64,000 nucleotides of DNA from Bacillota bacterium (GTDB taxonomy: Bacteria > Bacillota > Clostridia > Lachnospirales > Lachnospiraceae). The first letter of the stretch is position 1, and each line of letters opens with the position of its first letter. Where the stretch lies: contig JAEWAK010000060.1 of NCBI GenBank assembly GCA_023391695.1, positions 186,001 through 250,000 on the forward strand. The letters run 5' to 3'. Positions 9,217-18,526 of the stretch are shown here, piece after piece. The notes beneath the pieces were generated by a model that worked only from the letters and a program-made list of their open reading frames with translations, ran no database searches and had not been told where the DNA came from. The position numbers and the translations under genes are program-made.

Positions 9217-9247
9217 CGATTAATAGATTTAAAACCGGAGGATAAGA

Positions 9248-10690
9248 ATGAGTCAGTTTAGAAAAGATTTTTTATGGGGAGGCGCAACTGCTGCGAATCA
9301 GTTTGAAGGGGCGTGGAATGCGGATGGAAAAGGAATATCGGTACCCGATATGTGTACGAACGGTTCCCACAGCACCCCTAAGAAAATAACATCAAAATTC
9401 GAAGAAGGAACCCTGTATCCAAGCCATGAAGCAATTGATTTTTATCATCATTACAAAGAAGATATAGCACTGTTTGCAGAAATGGGATTTAAAGTCTTCC
9501 GTTTATCCATAGCCTGGACAAGAATTTTCCCGACGGGGATGGAACAGGAGCCGAATGAAGCCGGACTCCGGTTCTATGATGGGGTATTTGATGAATGCCG
9601 TAAACATGGGATCGAACCATTGGTTACGATTTCCCATTATGAGATGCCATACGCTCTGGTAGAAAAATGTAATGGATGGGAAGGAAGGGAATGTATTGCA
9701 TATTTTGAAAAGTACTGCCGGTTGATTTTTGAACGATATAAGAGTAAAGTTAATTATTGGATTACTTTTAATGAAATCAATTCGGGAACATCGCCGTTGG
9801 GTAATCTGTTATCACTGGGAACCGTAAAGGGTTATGAAGGAAGTATCACGGAGCTGCCGGATTGTCCGGAAGTGAGATTTCAGGCTCTTCATCACCAGCT
9901 GGTTGCCAGTGCAAAAGTAATTAAATTTGCACACGAGAAGTATCCGCAGTTTAAACTGGGAAATATGATTTGCTTTATTACCACATATCCTTATACCTGT
10001 AATCCGGATGACATATTAGAAGCGCAGCAGCAGATGCAGATGAAAAACTGGTTCTGTTCCGACGTACAGGTAAGAGGTACTTATCCGGGATATGCAGAAA
10101 GATATTTTAAAGATCACAATATCCGGGTAAAGAAGGAAGCGGGAGATACTGAAATCTTAAAAGAAGGAACCGTGGATTTCTATACCTTCAGTTATTATAT
10201 GAGTAATTGTGCGACAAAAGATAATGAGACAGCTCAAGCAGAGGGGAATTTGTTTGCCGGAGTGAAAAACCCTTACCTGAAAGCAAGTGACTGGGGATGG
10301 CAGATCGATCCCAAGGGACTGCGCTATACATTAAACGCCATCTATGACAGATATCAGATTCCGTTAATGGTTGTTGAAAATGGTCTCGGTGCATATGACA
10401 AGTTGGAGGAAAACGGAACAATACAGGATACTTACCGGATAGAATATCTTAGGGAACATATCGAACAAATGAAAGAGGCGGTAGCGGATGGTGTTGATCT
10501 GATGGGTTATACACCATGGGGATGTATCGATCTTGTCAGTGCTTCCACAGGTGAAATGGCAAAAAGATATGGCTTCATATATGTGGAAAAATATGATGAT
10601 GGAACCGGTAATTTATCCAGAAGAAAAAAAGCATCTTTTGAATGGTATAAAAAAGTTATAGCAACAAACGGCGAAGAACTGGAGCTTTAG
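9248..10690 (+). CDS. 6-phospho-beta-glycosidase, GH1
   Basis: A 480-residue GH1 enzyme. The acid/base is E176 (TFNEIN) and the nucleophile E377 (VVENGLG). The C-terminal segment DLVSASTGEMAKRYGFIYV carries the Ser/Lys/Tyr set that binds the 6-phosphate in 6-phospho-beta-glucosidases. It has no signal peptide. It should split the PTS-imported, 6-phosphorylated beta-disaccharide into a 6-phosphosugar and a second sugar. With the sulfatase of the same operon it makes a two-step route for a sulfated, beta-linked disaccharide. Whether the phosphosugar is gluco- or galacto-configured is not certain, though the motif favours gluco. Confidence 0.93.
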   Translation: MSQFRKDFLWGGATAANQFEGAWNADGKGISVPDMCTNGSHSTPKKITSKFEEGTLYPSHEAIDFYHHYKEDIALFAEMGFKVFRLSIAWTRIFPTGMEQEPNEAGLRFYDGVFDECRKHGIEPLVTISHYEMPYALVEKCNGWEGRECIAYFEKYCRLIFERYKSKVNYWITFNEINSGTSPLGNLLSLGTVKGYEGSITELPDCPEVRFQALHHQLVASAKVIKFAHEKYPQFKLGNMICFITTYPYTCNPDDILEAQQQMQMKNWFCSDVQVRGTYPGYAERYFKDHNIRVKKEAGDTEILKEGTVDFYTFSYYMSNCATKDNETAQAEGNLFAGVKNPYLKASDWGWQIDPKGLRYTLNAIYDRYQIPLMVVENGLGAYDKLEENGTIQDTYRIEYLREHIEQMKEAVADGVDLMGYTPWGCIDLVSASTGEMAKRYGFIYVEKYDDGTGNLSRRKKASFEWYKKVIATNGEELEL

Positions 10691-10698
10691 AGATTCCT

Positions 10699-11481
10699 AT
10701 GCTGAATTTAATATTTTTTTTAATATGTTTAAGTGCATCGATTATTGGAGCGGTTTGTGGAATCGGCGGAGGCGTAATTATAAAACCCATGCTGGATGCT
10801 TTCGGAATTCTAAGTGTTGAAACGATTAGTTTCCTGAGCGGATGTACCGTGCTTTCCATGTCCGCATATTCCGTTATAAGCGGTAGAAGGGAATCTCATA
10901 TAAAGCCTAAAATTGGACTCCCATTAGGAATCGGTGCGGCAGTTGGCGGACTTATTGGAAAATGGATGTTTTCCTATCTGTCTTCCTTATATACCGATAA
11001 AGACAAAGTTGGGGCAATTCAGGCCGTCTGTCTTTTAATAGTAACAATCGGAACATTGGTTTATACAATTTATAAACAGCGTATAAAAACATATCGGCTA
11101 CAAAATATATTCTTTTGCGTTTTCATAGGTTTATTCCTCGGGATACTATCTTCTTTCCTTGGAATTGGCGGAGGTCCGATCAATCTTGTAGTACTCTTTT
11201 TCTTTTTTTCCATGAGTACGAAAGAGGCCGTTGAAAATTCTCTTTATATAATTTTTTACTCTCAAACTGCCAGTCTGATATCGTACATTGTAACAGAAAG
11301 TATACCGGACTTTTCCGGTCATTTATTGGCCTTAATGGTGACCGGAGCTCTTGCAGGAGGAATTTTTGGCCGGACATGGAACAAAAAAATAGATGAAAAA
11401 ACAGTCGATGTATTATTTGCCGGTTTAACGGTGGTATTGATTCTGATTAATATTTATAATATTATAAAATTCATAACTTAA
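10699..11481 (+). CDS. TauE/SafE family exporter, copy 2
   Basis: A 260-residue membrane protein with the paired motifs CGIGGGVIIKP (about 20-30) and LGIGGGPINL (about 164-173). It starts 8 bp after the GH1 stop with a weak ribosome site, suggesting coupling. It is the last gene of the PTS/sulfatase operon and is followed by a strong terminator. The inferred job is to remove sulfate released by the sulfatase at 7104. It resembles copy 1 closely in start (MLNLIFFLIC versus MNLIFFLICF) and layout. Confidence 0.88.
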   Translation: MLNLIFFLICLSASIIGAVCGIGGGVIIKPMLDAFGILSVETISFLSGCTVLSMSAYSVISGRRESHIKPKIGLPLGIGAAVGGLIGKWMFSYLSSLYTDKDKVGAIQAVCLLIVTIGTLVYTIYKQRIKTYRLQNIFFCVFIGLFLGILSSFLGIGGGPINLVVLFFFFSMSTKEAVENSLYIIFYSQTASLISYIVTESIPDFSGHLLALMVTGALAGGIFGRTWNKKIDEKTVDVLFAGLTVVLILINIYNIIKFIT

Positions 11482-11525
11482 CCGTCAATTTTCTGTTTTC
11501 AGCTTTTTATTTATAATTGGTTCGC

Positions 11526-11570
11526 AATCCTTTCACTGTATCATACGGATACGAGTGAGAGGATTTTTTT
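11526..11570 (+). terminator. Rho-independent terminator of the PTS operon
   Basis: AATCCTTTCACT (11526-11537) pairs with AGTGAGAGGATT (11554-11565) with one G-U, followed by seven T. Confidence 0.92.
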
Positions 11571-11709
11571 GATTTATGTTAAATACATTTTTGGTTTATT
11601 GGGATAATGAAATGTAAATTAGAAGCATTAATGATACAAATGTCATAAAAGTAACAATATGAATCACGAAAATTATAGCAAAATAACGGAAAAAAAGATA
11701 ATATTAATA

Positions 11710-11738
11710 TGGACAGTTCAGAATTTTTTTGATAGAAT
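11710..11738 (+). promoter_or_regulatory. Promoter of the two-component genes
   Basis: TGGACA (11710-11715), 17-bp spacer, TAGAAT (11733-11738); the start codon follows at 11792. The rest of the 310-bp gap holds only the upstream terminator and AT-rich DNA. Confidence 0.6.
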
Positions 11739-11791
11739 GCTATGGAAAAAAAGGATTGATGAGTAATTACAGTTAATAATAGGAGAAGAGA

Positions 11792-13486
11792 ATGAAGAGA
11801 AAAATTGGATCCCGAAACTTAAATAAAGAAATTACTTTAATTGTGATGATGGGTTATATTGCTTTGCTTCTGCTGCTATTATGTATGGATTATTACTTAA
11901 TAACGAATTATCAGGAAAAGAACCGAGAAAAGGAAGAAAAGGCTTTAACAGATTGTGCAAATTCGGTTAAGGAAGCAATGGATGATATTGATGACTGCAT
12001 TTATGACATATATGCGAATAATAAAAATTTTAATTCTTTAACAGGAAAATTAAATGAAACGGAGGAATATAGTAATGCTTATGATTTATACAAAACGCTG
12101 GCTAACAGAGTATTTTTAGAAGACGATTTACATGGAATATATATTTTTTACGGCGGGCTGAAGAAAACATGGTATACTGGAAAGACGGAAATTCTTTCGG
12201 CAGATGTACAAAAATATATCAGTGATGAATTAAAAAGAGAATTAATGAATGATCAATATCCAGGAAGCAGAATGACATTGATTACGGATGATAGTGTATG
12301 TATCGTAACAACATACAGGAAGGGAAATGTTATAATCAGCGGCGTTTACAGCTTGGGATGGATTGAAGAAACTTTAAAACAGCAGTTCGGAGAAACAACG
12401 CAGGTATATATTGTTGAAAATGGGCTGTTACTTTCTCAAACAGAAGAAACCGATAGTGTTAATATAGTTGCTAAAACTAAGAAAGAAGAAAATAAGTTCA
12501 GAGTCTGGAAAAATAATCAGTATTTTTATGGACAAAAGGCAGAGAATAGTAATTTATGGATATGTATGAGCATTCCATGCCATTTATGGACCTATTTGAA
12601 CTTACCTCAATTGTTGTTGATAATTATAACGGCTTGTTCTGCAATAGCTGTCATATTTCTTCAGTTCTTTATTCGAAAAGAATTGGTCATGCCATTCCGT
12701 GAATTAACAAATACTATGAATCAGATCAGGCAGGGTGACCTGCGAGCAACCCCCAATTTGAAACATCACTTTTCAGAGATTCAGGAGGTAAATGAAACAC
12801 TGATTAATATGGTATCGGAGCTGGAAAGACAAAAAATGCTTTCTTATGAGGAAACAATAGAAAAACAGAAAGCTCAGATGCAATATTTACAATTGCAGAT
12901 AAAACCGCATTTTTATTTAAATGGACTGAAAACCTTAAATGCTTTAACCATGCAAAAAAAGTGGGACAAAATTCAGGAACTTATCTTTAATATATCAGAG
13001 CATTTAAGATACCTTCTGCAGGCCGAGAGAGAATTAGTTATTTTGGAAGCAGAAGTGAATTATGTACGCAATTATATTAGTATGCAAAAGTATATGACGG
13101 GAAGGCGTATGGAATGTAATATTGATATGGATGAAGGTTTGGATAAATACCAGGTTCCCACGTTATGTCTACAAACTTTTGTGGAGAATAGTATCAAATA
13201 CGCTAAACTGGGTGACAGTTTGTTGGTTTTAAAAATCAATATTAAAATACAGTTGCTTCGGGGTGAAAATGGAGATTTTTTGGATATTATGATATCGGAT
13301 AATGGAGAAGGATATCCGGATAGTGTGTTGGAGGAAATAAACGGGAACTCTCAACTGGGTAAAAAAAGTATTGGAATTAATAACCTGAAACGAAGATGCC
13401 AAATTATTTTTGGAAAAAAGGCCGAGTTTAATTTTTATAATGTAAATGGAGCCGTAAGTGAATTGATTCTGCCTGTGCGGGAATGA
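11792..13486 (+). CDS. Sensor histidine kinase, LytS/YesM family
   Basis: A 564-residue membrane kinase. Membrane segment 1 (about 15-40), extracellular sensor (about 40-270), membrane segment 2 (about 272-294), HAMP (about 292-345), His-kinase domain with phospho-acceptor H373 in KPHFYLNGL, ATPase with VENSIKYA (N box) and SDNGEGYP (G1). The family pairs with YesN-type AraC response regulators, as here: the next gene starts 8 bp after the stop. YesM/YesN pairs usually sense extracellular saccharides and switch on adjacent CUT1 ABC importers, which fits the importer at 15054-18471. The signal is unknown. Confidence 0.93.
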   Translation: MKRKIGSRNLNKEITLIVMMGYIALLLLLLCMDYYLITNYQEKNREKEEKALTDCANSVKEAMDDIDDCIYDIYANNKNFNSLTGKLNETEEYSNAYDLYKTLANRVFLEDDLHGIYIFYGGLKKTWYTGKTEILSADVQKYISDELKRELMNDQYPGSRMTLITDDSVCIVTTYRKGNVIISGVYSLGWIEETLKQQFGETTQVYIVENGLLLSQTEETDSVNIVAKTKKEENKFRVWKNNQYFYGQKAENSNLWICMSIPCHLWTYLNLPQLLLIIITACSAIAVIFLQFFIRKELVMPFRELTNTMNQIRQGDLRATPNLKHHFSEIQEVNETLINMVSELERQKMLSYEETIEKQKAQMQYLQLQIKPHFYLNGLKTLNALTMQKKWDKIQELIFNISEHLRYLLQAERELVILEAEVNYVRNYISMQKYMTGRRMECNIDMDEGLDKYQVPTLCLQTFVENSIKYAKLGDSLLVLKINIKIQLLRGENGDFLDIMISDNGEGYPDSVLEEINGNSQLGKKSIGINNLKRRCQIIFGKKAEFNFYNVNGAVSELILPVRE

Positions 13487-13494
13487 GGTAAATT

Positions 13495-14763
13495 ATGAAT
13501 ATTTTGATTGTAGATGACCAGAAAGAAATTACGGAAAGCCTTAAAAATGGAATACGGTGGGGGGAGCTGCTGGTCGAACAGGTATATACAGCCTGCAGTG
13601 CCAAGGAAGCCAAACTTATTATGGTTAACTTTGCTATTGATTTGTTGCTTAGTGATATAGAGATGCCGGAAGAAGACGGTTTGCAGCTTTTTCAATGGGT
13701 GAAAAAAAAGTTCCCTGATATTAAATGCATATTTATTACATCTCATGCAGAATTTGAATATGCACGAAATGCGTTACAGTTAGGTGGTTTTGATTATATC
13801 TTACAGCCAGCCCGGTTTAAAGACATTGAAGCTGTTATTAACAGAGCCAGGGAAAAGATTGAAAAAGAGAGAGAGATACGGAAGCTGGAAAATACAAGAA
13901 AGCTTGTAATAAAGCAAAGAGATAATATATTGGAGGCTGTATTTTCAAAATTGCGCCAGAATAAACAACAGGAAGCAGAACAGATATTTATACAATTCAT
14001 AGAAATGTTCCGTTTAGAATACAAGGAGGCTGCATTTTTTACATTGGCCGTACATGTAACAAGCTGGAACCGCGACGAATATTCATGGAATGAAGAACTG
14101 GTATGGCTGGTTTTTCGAAATGTACTGGAAGAAATATTTATAAATGTAAAAGGAAAAACATGTATATACTCACTTTCAAACTATAAATTTGCTATATTAC
14201 TGGTAGCTGAAAAATCGCTTTTTAATGAAGAACAGTGGCAGCTGGGACTTAAACGGTTTTATTCTTTTTTAAAAAAACATATGGATTGTAGTATATCAAT
14301 GTATGTTGGAAAGGAGATGAAATCTCCTTTCGCAGAACAACTGATGAAATTATTAGAACCTCAAAATAACAGTTATATGTCAGAGAATAAGGGAATATAC
14401 ACGCTGACAGAAAGTGTAAGAATAGAAAAGGGTGACGCAGATGAGATGCCAATTAATAAGGCGATCGATTATATTAGAGCTAATTTAAATAAGAATATTT
14501 CACGCTCGGACGTAGCAAACCATGTTCATCTGAATGAAGAATATTTTTCCAGGCTTTTTAAGCAATATACAGGTGAAACGTTCAAAGATTATCTGCAGAT
14601 TGAAAAAATGAAAATGGCAAGAAATCTCTTAGAGCATTCAAATTTATCAATTAGTATTATCGCATCGAAAGTTGGGTATGATAATTTTTCACATTTTTCT
14701 AAAATGTTTAAAAAGGTTGTAGATAAATCGCCTCAAGAATATCGGAAAGAAAAAAGGTCATAG
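13495..14763 (+). CDS. Response regulator, YesN type (REC + AraC HTH)
   Basis: A 422-residue regulator. Receiver domain 1-120: acidic pair D7-D8, phospho-acceptor D54 (LLSDIEMP), switch S83. The usually invariant lysine of the KP motif is glutamine (YILQP, Q104), from the codon CAG. AraC-type helix-turn-helix lies at the C-terminus (about 320-420), with YFSRLFKQYTGETFKDYL and IIASKVGYDNFSHFSKMFKK. It is expected to activate the ABC importer operon at 15054. The Lys-to-Gln change may alter phosphorylation-dependent switching. The middle region (120-310) matches the poorly characterised linker of this family. Confidence 0.92.
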   Translation: MNILIVDDQKEITESLKNGIRWGELLVEQVYTACSAKEAKLIMVNFAIDLLLSDIEMPEEDGLQLFQWVKKKFPDIKCIFITSHAEFEYARNALQLGGFDYILQPARFKDIEAVINRAREKIEKEREIRKLENTRKLVIKQRDNILEAVFSKLRQNKQQEAEQIFIQFIEMFRLEYKEAAFFTLAVHVTSWNRDEYSWNEELVWLVFRNVLEEIFINVKGKTCIYSLSNYKFAILLVAEKSLFNEEQWQLGLKRFYSFLKKHMDCSISMYVGKEMKSPFAEQLMKLLEPQNNSYMSENKGIYTLTESVRIEKGDADEMPINKAIDYIRANLNKNISRSDVANHVHLNEEYFSRLFKQYTGETFKDYLQIEKMKMARNLLEHSNLSISIIASKVGYDNFSHFSKMFKKVVDKSPQEYRKEKRS

Positions 14764-14791
14764 ATTGTATAAAGATATAACTTAAGATTAA

Positions 14792-14841
14792 AGAAGAATT
14801 GATTCGTGCTACAGAGGAACGAAAAATTCTTCTCTTTTTTT
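14792..14841 (+). terminator. Rho-independent terminator of the two-component operon
   Basis: AGAAGAATT (14792-14800) pairs with AATTCTTCT (14825-14833), with an inner TTCGT/ACGAA, followed by CTTTTTTT. The rest of the gap up to 15054 holds only AT-rich DNA and a clear AGGAGG; no convincing promoter pair was found. Confidence 0.9.
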
Positions 14842-15053
14842 GATGAGGAAAAGTTTATGAGGTGACGACCTTCTGTAATGTCACGATTTGACTAATCGTA
14901 AATCATAAAAGTACTAAATGTTTACCGGAGGATTAGATATAAGTCATAAATATACTATATAAAATCACTAAAATTATAGAGAATAAGATAAAAAAAGTAT
15001 ATGATTTTAGACGTAAACATAATAAAATTGAATTTACTTTAGGAGGTATTGGG

Positions 15054-16538
15054 ATGAAAAAAGGTAATCAAAAAGCAGTTATGATGTTTGCTATTATATC
15101 AGTACTGCTGACGTTAGCAGCTTGTGGCGGCAATCAAAATAATAATTCAAAAAATGAGGGGGCTCCATCCGGTAATAGTGAAGCGAAAAAGGTGACAGAA
15201 GTAAACTTAAGTATTCCGACGCTTTATGACATGACTGATTCAGAGGAAGTAGAAGCAGAAATTAATAAGATAGCCGAAGAAAAATATGGTGTTCATATTA
15301 ATCTTGGATTTGTTGCGGTAGGTAACTGGCAGCAGCAATCCAATCTTTTATTAACAGGTGATGAAGCGGATGTTATTGCAATTTTTCAGACTCCACTTAC
15401 CGCATATGTAAAAAACGGTCAATTGGAACCGTTGAGTACTTATTTCGAAAATACATCGGAAGATTTTAAAAATGTCTGGACAGAAGAGCAGTTGAAAGGA
15501 ACCAGTGTAGACGGTACCATTTATGCTATACCTAATTTAAGAGGATTCGGAGGTCAATTTGGTTTAAATATTGATTCTGAAATTGCAGAAGAGTTTGGCA
15601 TTCAACCACTTCAAAAACTTACTATGGAGGATATAGATGAATTCCTTAAGAAAGTTCATGAAAAATATCCCGAAAGATATGTTTTGGCACCGAATACCGG
15701 ATATACAATGACTAACGGATGGGCCTGGGATGGTTTGGGTGATAATAAGTATATCGGTGTACTTCCAAATCGTGGACAGGATACAAAAGTTCAGAATCTT
15801 TTCGAAACGAAAGATTTTAAGGATTTTTGTAATTGGACACGTAAATGGTATACGCAAGGGTATATAATGGCAGATGTTATGAGCAATACAGAAGCCGGAA
15901 GACAGTTAATTGCAAACAAAAAGGCAGTTTCATGCTTTGATAATTTTACGGTAAACAAGATTGATGGTATAACACGTACTCTTGTTGTTGAAGCGTGGAC
16001 ACCGGCTAATTCATATGCAGAAATAGGATATGGTATTAATTCTAATTCAAAGCATAAAGATGCGGCCTGGACAGTTTTACAATTATTATATACGGATAAA
16101 GAAATCGGAGGCTTATTAGGCAATGGAATTGAAGGCAAGCATTTTATCAAAAATGAGGACGGGACAGTTTCTTATCCGGATGGTAAAACTGCAGCAAATG
16201 TAGGCTATCCTATGGCTGATATATATTGGATAACTCCTTATGCAGCAAACTCATATCCACTTAAGTCCAATGGAGCAACTTTTTTTCAAGATTTAATTAA
16301 TTTTAATAATAATACATTAAAGTCAAAAGCATATGGTTTTTCTTTTGATACCAGCAGCGTAGTAGACCAGTATTCGGCATGCAGCAATGTTATGGATAAA
16401 TATTATGGTGCTTTATTAGCAGGTGTGGTTGATATAGAACCAACTATAGAACAGGCAAACAACGAGTTTAAAGCAGCAGGATTAAACGATATTATAACAG
16501 AAAAACAGACACAATTGGATAAATTTTTGGCACAGTAA
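15054..16538 (+). CDS. ABC importer binding lipoprotein (CUT1-type)
   Basis: A 494-residue extracellular solute-binding protein with a lipoprotein signal peptide ending in LAAC (about residues 21-24), so it is anchored outside the membrane. The size and the pairing with LplB/YtcP-like permeases fit large sugar-binding proteins for oligosaccharides. It is the first gene of binding protein - permease - permease - sulfatase. No ATPase gene is present; a shared MsmK/UgpC-type ATPase elsewhere would be needed. The ligand is inferred to be a sulfated saccharide because a sulfatase closes the operon. AGGAGG lies 8 bases before the ATG. Confidence 0.9.
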   Translation: MKKGNQKAVMMFAIISVLLTLAACGGNQNNNSKNEGAPSGNSEAKKVTEVNLSIPTLYDMTDSEEVEAEINKIAEEKYGVHINLGFVAVGNWQQQSNLLLTGDEADVIAIFQTPLTAYVKNGQLEPLSTYFENTSEDFKNVWTEEQLKGTSVDGTIYAIPNLRGFGGQFGLNIDSEIAEEFGIQPLQKLTMEDIDEFLKKVHEKYPERYVLAPNTGYTMTNGWAWDGLGDNKYIGVLPNRGQDTKVQNLFETKDFKDFCNWTRKWYTQGYIMADVMSNTEAGRQLIANKKAVSCFDNFTVNKIDGITRTLVVEAWTPANSYAEIGYGINSNSKHKDAAWTVLQLLYTDKEIGGLLGNGIEGKHFIKNEDGTVSYPDGKTAANVGYPMADIYWITPYAANSYPLKSNGATFFQDLINFNNNTLKSKAYGFSFDTSSVVDQYSACSNVMDKYYGALLAGVVDIEPTIEQANNEFKAAGLNDIITEKQTQLDKFLAQ

Positions 16539-16568
16539 TAGTAAAAATAAATATTATTGATAAAAGAG

Positions 16569-16605
16569 AGCCATTTTCAATTAATAAATATTTTTGAAAA
16601 TGGCT
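16569..16605 (+). promoter_or_regulatory. Intercistronic hairpin after the binding-protein gene
   Basis: AGCCATTTTCAA (16569-16580) and TTGAAAATGGCT (16594-16605) form a perfect 12-bp stem with a 13-nt loop and no following T-run. Such hairpins commonly stabilise the binding-protein mRNA relative to the permease part. Confidence 0.75.
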
Positions 16606-16629
16606 TTAAACAAGAAAAGGAGTCTGAAA

Positions 16630-17568
16630 ATGCCTGATAAAGCAATTAAAAAGAAAAAGACAGGGTGGTACAGAAGAAAAACAGCAATTGCACTGTTTTC
16701 TATGATGATACCAGGCTTAATCTATCTGATAATTAATAATTACTTGCCAATGACGGGACTTATTATAGCATTTAAAAGATTTAATTACAGTCAGGGAATA
16801 TGGAAAAGTGATTGGTGCGGATTCAATAATTTTACCTATTTATTCAAAACTCAGGATGCAGTTAATACAATCAGAAACACTTTGGGGTATAATTTGGTTT
16901 TTATTATATTGGGTAATGTACTATCAGTAACAATTGCTATAATGCTCAATTTTTTGAGAGGTAAAATGAATAAGCGAATCTATCAGACACTTATTCTGAT
17001 TCCATATTTAATATCGATGGTAGTTGTATCTTATATTGTTTATGGTTTTTTGAGCCAGGATAATGGATTTTTAAATAAATTAATTGCTCAGTCTGGTTTT
17101 GATAAGATAAGCTGGTACACAGCAGCAAAATATTGGCCGTTTATACTTGCATTTGTATATCTATGGAAAACATTTGGTTATCTGAGTATTTTGTATTATG
17201 CAACAGCAATTGGCATTGATTCATCCTTATATGAGGCTGCCACAGTTGATGGAGCCAATGGCTGGAAGCAGGTATGGCATGTGACTTTACCGGGACTGAA
17301 AGGAACAATAATTACAATGGTACTTTTAGCTATAGGTAGAATTTTCTACTCGGATTTTGGGCTGTTTTACCAGGTCCCTATGCATTCAGGCTTGATTTCA
17401 TCTGTAACTGACACTTTGGATGTTTTTGTATATAAGGGAATAACCCAGTTAAATGATGTAGGACGTGCCTCAGCTGCGGGATTTTTACAATCAGTTTTAG
17501 GATTTTGCCTGGTTTTATCAGCAAATTTAATTGTGCGTAAATTAGATAAAGACAATGCATTGTTTTAA
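16630..17568 (+). CDS. ABC importer permease 1 (LplB-like)
   Basis: A 312-residue membrane protein with about six segments. The EAA loop that docks the ATPase is YEAATVDGANGWKQVWHVTL near residue 200. Start chosen at 16630 behind AAAAGGAG (16615-16622); a longer frame from a TTG at 16594 would begin inside the intercistronic hairpin and is rejected. The N-terminus is rich in lysine (KKKKTGWYRRK), as usual for the cytoplasmic end of LplB-type permeases. It works with the permease at 17584. Confidence 0.92.
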   Translation: MPDKAIKKKKTGWYRRKTAIALFSMMIPGLIYLIINNYLPMTGLIIAFKRFNYSQGIWKSDWCGFNNFTYLFKTQDAVNTIRNTLGYNLVFIILGNVLSVTIAIMLNFLRGKMNKRIYQTLILIPYLISMVVVSYIVYGFLSQDNGFLNKLIAQSGFDKISWYTAAKYWPFILAFVYLWKTFGYLSILYYATAIGIDSSLYEAATVDGANGWKQVWHVTLPGLKGTIITMVLLAIGRIFYSDFGLFYQVPMHSGLISSVTDTLDVFVYKGITQLNDVGRASAAGFLQSVLGFCLVLSANLIVRKLDKDNALF

Positions 17569-17583
17569 ATAAAAGGAGAGAAT

Positions 17584-18471
17584 ATGATATCTAAGAAAAA
17601 AACAGGACAAATTGTTCTGAATTTAATATTTATATTACTCTGTATAATAAGCTTGGGGCCATTTTTACTGTTATTATCGTCTTCTCTAACAGAAGAAGCA
17701 ACTTTAATGAGAGAAGGTTATAATTTTTTCCCTAAGAACTTTAGTATAGAAGCCTACCTGTACCTATTCGGGAGCAGTACAAAGATAATAAAAGGTTATG
17801 GAATAACTGTTTTTGTAACAATGATTGGTACTACTATAAACCTTTTGATGACTATTTTATTTGCTTATCCTTTATCCAGAAAAGAATTACCGGCCAGAGG
17901 AGTTTTTGCTTTTATCGTATTTTTTACCATGTTATTTAATGGAGGTATGGTACCAAGTTATATGATGTGGACTCAGGTTTTTCATATCAAAAATACATTA
18001 GCTGCATTGATAGTTCCATCTTTAATGATGAATGCTTTTTATATTATTATGATGCGTTCATTTTTTCAGGCTAATATTCCTGACGCTTTGGTAGAAGCGG
18101 CAAGAATTGATGGATGTGGAGAATACGGTATTTTATATAAAATTATTATGCCCCTGTCAAAACCAATACTTGCGACCTTAGCTTTAATGGTAGGGCTTAA
18201 TTATTGGAATGATTGGGTTAACAGCCTTTATTATATAACCGATGAAAGTAAATTCAGTATACAGGCAATTTTGAATACAATTATAACGAATATACAATAT
18301 CTGACAAGCGGGCAATCTTCTTCAGCGTCAAGTGTGGACATGTCAAGTTTGCCAAGTGTCGGAATTAGAATGGCTATTGCAGTAATCGGAATCGTGCCAA
18401 TCTTATGTATTTACCCGTTTTTCCAGAAATTTTTTGTTAAGGGTATTGTGGTTGGAGGAGTCAAGGGTTAA
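17584..18471 (+). CDS. ABC importer permease 2 (YtcP/MalG-like)
   Basis: A 295-residue membrane protein with about six segments and the EAA loop VEAARIDGCGEYGILYKIIMP. It starts 15 bp after permease 1 with AAAGGAG before the ATG. It forms the second half of the membrane channel of the CUT1-type importer. The sulfatase at 18527 follows after 55 bp. Confidence 0.92.
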   Translation: MISKKKTGQIVLNLIFILLCIISLGPFLLLLSSSLTEEATLMREGYNFFPKNFSIEAYLYLFGSSTKIIKGYGITVFVTMIGTTINLLMTILFAYPLSRKELPARGVFAFIVFFTMLFNGGMVPSYMMWTQVFHIKNTLAALIVPSLMMNAFYIIMMRSFFQANIPDALVEAARIDGCGEYGILYKIIMPLSKPILATLALMVGLNYWNDWVNSLYYITDESKFSIQAILNTIITNIQYLTSGQSSSASSVDMSSLPSVGIRMAIAVIGIVPILCIYPFFQKFFVKGIVVGGVKG

Positions 18472-18526
18472 CGGAGCCGGTTTTATAAAATATACTAATT
18501 ATTTCTAAATAAAAGGAGGAATTGTC

